Below, one piece after another: positions 52,380 to 64,000 of a DNA stretch of 64,000 nt (position 1 is the first letter of the stretch; each line of letters begins with the position of its first letter). The DNA comes from Adiantum capillus-veneris (taxonomy: Eukaryota; Streptophyta; Polypodiopsida; Polypodiales; Pteridaceae), in assembly GCA_014529385.2 (NCBI GenBank), contig CM043944.1, positions 63,142,248 through 63,206,247 on the forward strand, in the 5' to 3' direction. The position numbers were made by a program, and so were the translations under genes. Under the pieces are notes generated by a model. That model made no database searches, was not told the DNA's origin, and saw only the letters and a program-made list of their open reading frames with translations.

Positions 52380-53375
52380 GTCAGCTACTCTGGCATCCGC
52401 TTCAGCCTTTCTTCGTTGTTTAATTAATTTTGCTGCTTCAAGTAAAGTTTTTTTTGATGTCTTCTAATTCAACTATCAATTTTTGAATTCTTTCACAGAT
52501 CTTAATATGAAATTCTTCTCTTCCTCATAGTGCCACTCCTCTGTTTTGGTGTCTGATTTGCCTCCTTCATTGTTTCCCATTGTAGTTATATCCAATTTAA
52601 TGTTTCCTAGATCTTCCACCAGTCCTTGGAGTGCAACTAGCATAGTCTCAGAAATTCCGGATCCTGACTGATCTGGTTGTCTTTTCTCAAAAGACTGGGC
52701 TGGTATCTCCTGAATGACCCGAGCATCAAAACTTTTTGGTTGCTATGGTAGCTTCTTGGCTAGATCTTCTGTGATCTTAGCCACCAGTTCTTGCTGCTCC
52801 TACCATTCATCAACTACCTTCTCTTTGCTCTTTGCCTTCCATACCTCTCTTTGCTGAGCCCATTTGCTACTTTCAAACTAACTGATTTTGCCGGCTCATC
52901 TATAATCTCCTCAATGGCTACCCCTTTACTGAGTGTAACTGCTCATATTGGAACTCGCCTCAGTAGATACAATACTGGGTGCTTCTAGACAATGAGCTGC
53001 AAAGTGCCTATACTAGCCACAAGTATAAAAACTAAGGCTTCCATTTTGAAAACTACCACGACCCCGGCCTCGGCCAGTACCTCATTGGTATCTGTCGGGA
53101 CTAGTACCATTGCCATTGGTACTTGATTTCTCTTCTTGGGGTACACTGGTTGTCTCTGCTCTAGCTGGTTTAACATTGGTAAATTCTACTACAGACAAAT
53201 CCTTTCCCTTCTTGAAGTGATGGATGCGAATATCACAATTGTTCTATAAATGACCGTATTCTTTGCAATAAGTACATTGTGGACATTCATTGAGAACATA
53301 ATCTTTAGATTTGCACCTTGAGCACCAACTTTTCATTCTCCTAACTGGTTGTCTGGTCTGGCTGATTTTAGCAAT
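52380..53375 (-). pseudogene. E5 gag C-terminus with zinc knuckles
   Basis: The minus strand reads CSRCKSKDYVLNECPQC and then CTYCKEYGHL, UAG, NNC (about 53236-53277), a C-x2-C-x4-H-x4-C knuckle with one codon turned into a stop. A second lies at about 52991-53024, CG, UAG, YRHFAAHC. Between are Gly/Arg repeats (GRGRGRGSF). The stretch 52380-52980 is a degraded Gln/Glu-rich linker. Two knuckles bind the element's RNA during packaging. Confidence 0.7.
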
Positions 53376-54399
53376 CTACCATGCCATTTTATCAATCTTT
53401 CTGAACCAAGACACCTTCATGGCCTTTTCCTTGCTCTTTTCATTTGAGCTACTGTCAAAGTTGTTGGAGGTCTCACTAGAATCATAATTCTCAGTGGAAG
53501 AACTTCTACTAATGGACCTCCTCTTCTTGTGACTTCTCTCCTTCTTAGCTTGTTGTTGAAGCTTCAGAGCTCTCTGCACTAGATCATTCAATTTCTTTGT
53601 TGGTGTAGGTACCTCCTGTTCTTTGAGCTTCTTACTGCAGAACCCATTTAGAAACCATATGAGTAGCATCTTTTCTGATGGTGGCTCCGACAACTACCTA
53701 GTTAACTCCTTGATCTTCTCAACATAACTTCTCACTGACAATATTCCTTGTTTAATCTTATCTAGCTCGCAGAGGATGTCCTCATCACCCCTGTTGTCCT
53801 CATCATCCTTGAGAAATTTGTTGTATGTTCTAAGTTGGCAAGCCCGGTAATGGTAATACCATTTCCGTGCTGCATCTTTCAGTGTCTGAGGAAAGCATTC
53901 TCCCTAGTCATCTTCACCAAAATTTCTCAACTCAGCATATTGTTCAAAAGATTGAATGGGAAAGAGATTTTCAGTGAAGGAGTATAATCATGTGGGTTGG
54001 CATCGTCTCTGCTTCTTTTGACCTTGGGAGCCTAACTCTTGTAGTGATCAGTATCAGCATCCTAGTCAACTTCTTCTTCAGATGTCTCTTCTCTAGCTTT
54101 CCTGCTCAAACTGTGATGACTGCCCTTGCTGCCATTGGCCGCAACTGCCTTGTGTGTGGACTGAGAACTCGTGGTTTTGCGTTCTTCTCTCTCATACCTT
54201 CTCCTCCTTAAATGATTGGAGTGCTGAGAGTCCCTGGCCTCATCATCATGACTTTGCTCCTCCTGAGCCCAGTCTCATTCTCAGGGTCCTTCTTGGGATC
54301 AAACTCTCTTTTTTATTTTTCAGAAATAGTGTTGACGCGGTTGGAATTAGTGCTTCATCGAGTTGATGCTTTGCGACCACGACTGGCTTTAGGTGCCAT
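53376..54399 (-). pseudogene. E5 gag N-terminus and core
   Basis: ATG at 54399 opens MAPKASRGRKASTR, a basic start, then a UGA. Near 53930-53820 the frame reads FPQTLKDAARKWYYHYRACQ and FLKDDEDNRGDEDILCELDK, the gag core with A-x-K-W-Y/F. The frame 53693-53376 continues (EPPSEKMLLIWFLNGFCSKK, LNDLVQRALKLQQQAKKERS), ending in an SR/Ser-rich part. The leader between PBS and ATG is only about 60 bp. Confidence 0.75.
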
Positions 54400-54459
54400 C
54401 GGTACAACTGTAAATTCTAATTGGGAGATAAGAGTTTTCGGGTTGAAGAGCAAACAACT

Positions 54460-54478
54460 CTAACCATCATGATCGCCA
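54460..54478 (-). other. E5 primer-binding site
   Basis: The minus strand reads TGGCGATCATGATGGTTAG three bases inside the 5' LTR. It begins with the TGG that pairs with tRNA CCA, but I did not identify the tRNA. Confidence 0.55.
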
Positions 54479-54481
54479 AAA

Positions 54482-54970
54482 TGGAATTGGAGCTGGTCTC
54501 TTCAGATAGCTAATTCTAGTGTTAGAATTTAGAGCTATTGGTTATGTCATCATTTCAGTTAGTGAAACTGGAATAGAGTATTGAAATGAAATAAGAAACT
54601 GAACTGGAATATTTTATTGAAATGAGAGACATGACTGGAAGATTGGACTCAGAGTATTTGCAGATGTAGATTAATAGCTCAAGGATAACCAATATAGTGT
54701 ATGATGGTTTTAAGCTCAAATGCTTACAGAAGCAATGATTAGAGGGTGAAGCTAGAGGCGAAGAGCTCATAAACCCAAAAGTATTTATAAAGATAAAGCC
54801 AAAAGTCAAGCAACTAAGAGGCCCAATTACAATGTAGTGGATCCTATTTATAGCTCCCATGAGTTACTGTAGTAACTGTCTGCGGGTAATTATTGTTAGT
54901 GTTACTGATCCCGCTGTTCGGCCTTCTAAGGGATAGTTTCCCCCTGCTAGGACTGTCCTTTCCTTCTACA
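54482..54970 (-). repeat. E5 5' LTR (489 bp)
   Basis: Pairs with 33869-34336, starting TGGAATTGGAGC and ending CCTTCTACA. It keeps the TATA stretch missing from the 3' LTR. The right flank GTGTG resembles the left flank ATGTG. Confidence 0.92.
54845..54854 (-). promoter_or_regulatory. E5 LTR TATA box
   Basis: The minus strand reads GCTATAAATAGG, a strong TATA consensus, about 116 nt from the U3 end of the LTR. Confidence 0.65.
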
Positions 54971-59487
<4,517 letters not shown>

Positions 59488-59489
59488 CT

Positions 59490-59842
59490 ATTTGATTGGT
59501 CTAAAAAGACTCTGACTCTATTCTACTGTTTTTTTTGGGGAAAATAAGCCTACATGGATTTCCTGGTCCAGTATCACTATGCTCTACTCCCAAGGGGGGC
59601 TTGTTGTCCTCAACCTGACCACCCATATGCATGCTAGAAGGGCAAGCTTGATCAAGCACATGCTTGCCAAAGATACCATAAGGGAAAGGATTGTTTGGAA
59701 TCTAATAGATTATGCAGTGGTGTATTTTCATGGGCAATGGAAATTGCCTGCATGGGATAAAATATTTTCTGCAGCACTCATTAAACTTCCTTCTAGTACT
59801 GCTCAAATTTTTATTGTCTCATGGAAACTTGTATTCTCTTAG
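59490..59842 (+). pseudogene. LINE ORF2 fragment, after RT domain
   Basis: The plus strand reads FFGENKPTWISWSSITMLYS and GGLVVLNLTTHMHARRASLI, then AVVYFHGQW. This is the stretch after RT in plant LINEs (W-x-x-I-x-x-P/Y-x-x-x-G-G-L-G-x-x-N-L). It parallels the first LINE at about 1960-2200. Only about 350 bp remain; neither RT nor the zinc finger follows. Confidence 0.72.
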
Positions 59843-61299
59843 CTTATTTGGAAGGGTAGTGAAAGATATACACTAAGTTGCATTGTACATTATACAGTGT
59901 ACGTATTATATGTTTTAAACGGGCATATTATATGATACCTCTCTTTATTCGCCTGGATTATACAATGCCACATCAGTAAAAACACTGTATCGTATAATTT
60001 CCTAGAATTTCAATCAAGATACATATTTCTATCGAAATATAGTCCTCTATATACCATGAAAACGGACTGCTTTCCTTATTCTATTGATCTCTCTTCCCTC
60101 TTTTCTCATCTATAGGTGAGCTTTACAACATTAAAAAATATTAAAAAAACCATTTCAAATTTAGTTATATAATTTTTTTAGTAAAAATTTAGAGCTTAGG
60201 ATAAAAGTTAAATTAGTTAAATATAATTTTTTGAAGGCTTTGGAGTTTTGAGTTTAGTCTTTATCTGCTTTGTGTTAAGTATATCCTACACTGGGAGGTA
60301 AATTAAGTTAAGTGGTTAGTGATTACTTGCCTTGCGTAGAGAAACTCACACTTAGAAGTCCTTTCAAAGTTTCAAGGCCTTGTTCCCACATCCGTAAGCA
60401 GGGGCTCTTTTCCATCATGCATCTACTATCCCTTTACTCTTTGAGCCCTGATTCTGACATTGCATAGCTAGAGTTCCCACTACATGAAGGCTTCGTCCAC
60501 CAAGAGCCAAAACCCACTAAAAGTATCACTTTTTCATCTGAAATGAATGTATCATCTAGTATGGCACACATAGGCACGATACCAAGAACTTGTATGTATC
60601 AAACATGTCAGAACCTTACTCAAAATAAACATTATGTATGCAACACAAGTGCACCAAGGCACACGGGTTGAGCACGGGTTCCAAACACTGCGTGCACAAT
60701 ACGTATATGGTAAGACCACCCATGAGCACACAGGCAAGCATTACATTTGACTTGTGTGTGCCATGAAGATTTCATCCTTTACAAGACGGACCAACAACAT
60801 CAAAGAATATCAAGATCTATATCAACCCCGGGGATGTCACCTAATAAAAATGTAGCCTATCACGTGAGTTCAACAGAAGGGAATGTAAAGTTCTTGAAAC
60901 TTACAGAATTATACATACAAAAGGGAATTATTTTTTCAAATTGGAAAAAAACTTACAAATTTTAAAAGAAAAGGTTACATTATATTCCTAACAAAATTCA
61001 CTGATAAAGGGTTTTACAAACGTTTCTTGAATGCACATGATATGGTAGTTTTACACATAGTGAACCCCCCAAGATATCAACATGAAAATGATGAAGAAAG
61101 CGTTGACACATGACGAAGGCCACAACATCAAGACAAAGGGATAGCAGTTGGAATCCATTCTCCAATGCATTAAATTAATTTCAAAGTGCTCTTGCATAGC
61201 ATAAAATAATTCGAGGGCTTTTTCCCACGCAGTTTTCCCCTCCATTGTACATATATGTGCATTGTGTCTTCCTTTGCATTTTGCATCGGATCAAAATAT
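59843..61299. other. No recognised gene
   Basis: AT-rich sequence (59870-60260) and then unique DNA with short open frames only. Nothing resembling a transposon domain or a host gene was seen. Confidence 0.45.
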
Positions 61300-61752
61300 T
61301 GACAATAACAACATCACAATGTGGCAGAACAATGACAACATTACAACAAGTTCTGCAGTATGTGAGGAAAAAAATCCTCCAACAAACAACAAACGACATG
61401 TACTGAGCATTCTCTCAATCATACCTGACCCTCTATTTGTGCCAGGGGAAGCTTGTGTGTGCCTATAGCCTTATGTTTTGTATGCCTACACCCTTTGTAT
61501 CTAGAGGAGGTTGCTTTGTGTTCAAGGGGAGGCTTGTGAATTGTGTACCTCACCCTAGTGTGTTTGGAAAGGAGGATTGTGTCAATGATATGCGACCAAA
61601 ACCCACATAGGGGAGGGTTTTGTTGCATCTCTTGTGTGAACAACCCCTTCCACCTCATATGTCAAGCCATGTGAGGAACCTATTACAACCTTTGTGTAAA
61701 GGGAAACCACTTGTATTTGTGCATAGACATCCATATCTTATGCCCATTGTGT
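61300..61752 (+). mobile_element. Copia-like element, 3' internal end plus partial LTR (copy A)
   Basis: From about 61400 this is colinear with copy B at 62610-62980: CCTCTATTTGTGC, the ACACCCTTTGT block, CAAGGGGAGGCTTGTGAATTG, AAAACCCACATAGGGGAGG. It then lacks the TGTTGGGATGT start of the LTR but keeps the following TTTTGTTG...CTTGTGTGAAC. Similarity ends near 61752. It is a truncated relative of copy B. Confidence 0.65.
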
Positions 61753-62130
61753 ACCTACATCAAGATATTCCATGCAGACATGTGGGCCCCAACCCACTCC
61801 TTGCCATTGAAATTTGTACTTACAGCTTTTTGGCGACTGTGTTCATCTTCAAAGTAGCCTTGCTATCTATTGGCTCTACATTGAATATCCAAATTGGCCA
61901 CTACAGTCTTTTAACATCTTCACATCCTCAGCTCAAGCATGATTCATGCATCAAATTGCCCAACTCTTCTCGGTGACAATCTGCAGACGTCAAGACCTCA
62001 TAGGACTTTATCCTCAACCTGCACCCAGTCTACATCCAAACCAGTTGTAGAATCCTTCTCCCCCCCCGCAAGCATGATGCCTATTAGCATTTCAACATCA
62101 AAATTCAACAATATATTTTATTTTTCTTAT

Positions 62131-62132
<2 letters not shown>

Positions 62133-62210
<78 letters not shown>
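62133..62210. repeat. (TG)n-(TA)n compound microsatellite
   Basis: About 30 bp TG followed by about 48 bp TA, ending at ATAATCATAAT. Confidence 0.97.
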
Positions 62211-62213
<3 letters not shown>

Positions 62214-62219
62214 ATCATA

Positions 62220-62483
62220 ATACGAAGCTGTTCCCGCAGTGAGGAGCTCTCACAGCTCGGCTACATGCAAGGAACCACCAAAAAACTCAAAGGCAACCAG
62301 CAACAGTCAAATGGTTCTTATGTAGTCTCATCCACAAGCTACAACCACATTCACAAACAGAACTTAAAGTGCACACACTGTGGTAGAACAAATCACCTCT
62401 CAAAGGATTGCTATGAAATCAATCTTTGTCTCATTTGTGGAAAAAAACAACCATGCTACAAAGTACTGCAGGCTGAAGAATAA
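62220..62483 (+). CDS. Gag fragment with zinc knuckle (copia-like)
   Basis: The open frame across the SSR continues as KLKGNQQQSNGSYVVSSTS, and then CTHCGRTNHLSKDC at 62370-62411, a perfect C-x2-C-x4-H-x4-C knuckle, and CLICGKK with a partial second one. It stops at 62483. In full copia elements protease and integrase would follow; here only about 345 bp remain before the LTR. So this is an internally deleted or gag-only element. The ATG reported inside the TG tract is not a real start. Confidence 0.65.
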   Translation: MRSCSRSEELSQLGYMQGTTKKLKGNQQQSNGSYVVSSTSYNHIHKQNLKCTHCGRTNHLSKDCYEINLCLICGKKQPCYKVLQAEE

Positions 62484-63070
62484 ATCTTTACGCGTTACCA
62501 TTCACAAAGAGCATTTCAAAGACCAAACAAAAGAAAAAATCAACCTTGCCACCTCTGGAAATTTTGACAAAGATAACCATAACAATATTGGCTTGGTTTA
62601 TGATGATGTACTATGAGCATTCTTTTACTTGCACCTTACCCTCTATTTGTGCGAGGGAAGGCTTGTGTGTGACTACACCCCGATGTTTTGTATGCCTACA
62701 CCCTTTGTGTCTAGGGGAGGCAACTTTGTGTTCAAGGGGAGGCTTGTGAATTGTGTGCCTCACCCTAAGTGTGTTTTGAGGGGAGGATTGTGTGAGTGAT
62801 ATGCAACCAAAACCCACATAGGGGAGGATTGTTGGGATGTGAGGTTTTGTTGATCTCTTGTGTGAACAGCCCCTTCCACCTCATGTGTCAACAACCCATG
62901 TGAAGAATCTCTTACAACCTTTTTGAAAAGCACAACCACTTGTATTTGTGCATAGGAAGCCACATATCATGCCCATGTGTCAAAAGGCTGTGTCTTTTCT
63001 ATATGCCTATATAGAGGCACATTATACTGAATAATATAAAGTTTATCATTTTTGCAACCGTACTCTAGTT
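62484..63070 (+). mobile_element. Copia-like element, 3' internal end and 3' LTR (copy B)
   Basis: CACATAGGGGAGGAT at about 62814-62828 is a good polypurine tract. TGTTGGGATGTGAGG follows at 62829, a typical copia LTR start. Within the LTR lies TATATAGAGGC at about 63008-63018 (TATA box) and AATAATATAAAG downstream. The LTR's end is uncertain, near 63070. The 5' LTR was not found. Confidence 0.65.
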
Positions 63071-63541
63071 TACTATGTGCCCAATATCAAGCCATAAGCT
63101 AATTCTATTCCAAGCATTATTATGCCATGAATGGCACACTAACACATCCACCGTAACCCTACATTATACCCTATCATCAATGTTCTAGATTAATCATTAG
63201 ATAGCTTCCCATCACAAATCTTTGAACCGTATATGCCATATCTCCAAAGCATTCAATTATGGAGAGCTTGTTTAGTGAACCCCGCCAGACTCAACTACTC
63301 CGGTTAATGATGCACACAGCTCGACCATCAAGCTCTCTTTAGGGAACCCTCTCAATCTCAAGTATGCCTTACTCTATTTGCATATGGAATGTCGTTCAAG
63401 TTCTTTACTTCATGTTTTGGTAGCAAAACCAGCTCAAAAGATGTGAGGATACTTCATCAATTGTCCAAAGATGTCAACTAGAAGCTAGCCGTTAAAGCTT
63501 ATTGATCACGTAACCAAAAAATATTTTGACTTAGTGTAAAT
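63071..63541. other. No recognised gene
   Basis: Unique sequence after the copia LTR; no coding frame or repeat of note. Confidence 0.4.
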
Positions 63542-64000
63542 CTAAAAAACAAAACCTTGTACCATACAACCTGCTACAAGAGACATATGGTATCCTTTGA
63601 ATCTGCAACTTGCACTTTTGTAGCCCCTAGGATCAAATGGAATAATAAGGAATTTCCTAAACACTAGAGCATCATAATATCCACATGAGCATACATTTCC
63701 TGTATCAATCAACATAAAGAATTTCTGGTGCAAGTATGCTACCCCTGGTTTAAATAGCACACAATTACTATGCATACTTAACAATGTCCATCCATATTGA
63801 ATCTTCTTATGAATATCCTTAGAATCTCCTAGATCAAACACCATTGGGATCACATAGCATTGATGGGCTCCACAATATACTAGAGCTTCATCTAAAGCAT
63901 AGTGCAACACCCACATCATGTAAACTTTTGGAAACTTAAGCTTGTTACCAGAAAGCATTAAAAAACTATGACTCCCTTTTACTGGCAGCCAGGATATCAC
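63542..64000 (-). CDS. Open frame of unknown function, runs off the window
   Basis: 152 codons open to the right edge, ending at UAG 63542. It is rich in aromatic and hydrophobic residues (QYGWTLLSMHSNCVLFKP, FFMLIDTGNVCSCGYYDALV). I do not recognise a family. It has no low-complexity bias and is long for chance in AT-rich DNA, so it may be a fragment of a host gene or of another element whose start lies beyond 64000. There are no TE signatures next to it. Confidence 0.4.
   Translation of the reverse strand: MISWLPVKGSHSFLMLSGNKLKFPKVYMMWVLHYALDEALVYCGAHQCYVIPMVFDLGDSKDIHKKIQYGWTLLSMHSNCVLFKPGVAYLHQKFFMLIDTGNVCSCGYYDALVFRKFLIIPFDPRGYKSASCRFKGYHMSLVAGCMVQGFVF

Larger units (their letters stand above)
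33869..54970 (-). mobile_element. E5: large Gypsy element with extra 3' ORF, containing nested E4
   Basis: LTRs of 468 and 489 bp at 33869-34336 and 54482-54970 enclose gag, protease, RT, RNase H and integrase on the minus strand. A further ORF region of about 4 kb lies between integrase and the 3' LTR. Excluding E4 the element is about 12.8 kb. TSDs are imperfect (ATGTG left, GTGTG right). It has no second RNase H between RNase H and integrase, so it is not a typical Tat element. RT blocks (FAWEHTDLKGVDPEV, YRMNPNHAKKVKEEI) resemble the Athila/Tat group. Stops are spread throughout. Confidence 0.88.

Overview
This window is land-plant nuclear DNA made almost entirely of transposable elements. 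The evidence is several Ty3/Gypsy LTR retrotransposons with plant-type primer-binding sites (tRNA-Asp and initiator-Met types), one with a second RNase H as in the plant Tat lineage, a chromodomain element, plant-type LINE reverse transcriptase with its terminal zinc finger, and very long GA/CT and CA tracts. I found no convincing host gene, no rRNA or tRNA gene and no CRISPR array. The species cannot be fixed from this sequence; a large, repeat-rich plant genome is the safe statement. I name the elements E1 to E7 (E6 is unused). All large LTR elements lie on the minus strand.

Layout. 1-3180: decayed LINE (+) ending beside a (CA)n tract. 3551-4115: 282-bp tandem duplication. 4116-6050: decayed unidentified sequence. 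6051-15986: E1, a minus-strand LTR element with tRNA-Asp-type PBS, a long leader and a broken repeat-built ORF with a CCHC knuckle and a protease-like remnant; no reverse transcriptase or integrase was recognised. 15987-17790: E2, gag and protease of a Tat-like element. 17795-19853: one LTR shared by E2 and E3. 19854-22460, resuming at 32396-32640: E3, RNase H and integrase. It is split by E7 (22461-32395), a chromovirus with 3.6-3.8 kb LTRs, perfect 5-bp TSDs (TACAT) and an internal deletion. 33869-54970: E5, a large element (about 12.8 kb net) with gag, protease, a candidate intron, RT, RNase H, integrase and a further large 3' ORF. E4 (38237-46511), a nearly complete dual-RNase-H Tat element, is nested in that 3' ORF. 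54971-64000: low-information sequence with a second LINE fragment, SSRs and two copia-like 3' ends.

How it fits together. Nesting gives relative ages: E4 is younger than E5, and E7 is younger than E3. No element is intact. E4 has a frameshifting 152-bp duplication and a lost RT aspartate, E5 and E7 have lost integrase aspartates, E7 lacks protease-RT-RNase H, and E1 lost the promoter half of its 5' LTR.

The most unusual signal is a protein module present twice, with a third partial copy, in the E1 ORF and once in the E5 3' ORF. It consists of a Y-x-D-x-x-G-x-x-Y motif followed downstream by R-x-Y-x3-D/E-x-A-I-Y-S-L. I do not recognise it as a known retroelement domain. Translations, boundaries and motif calls were made by eye from the sequence; no database search was run.
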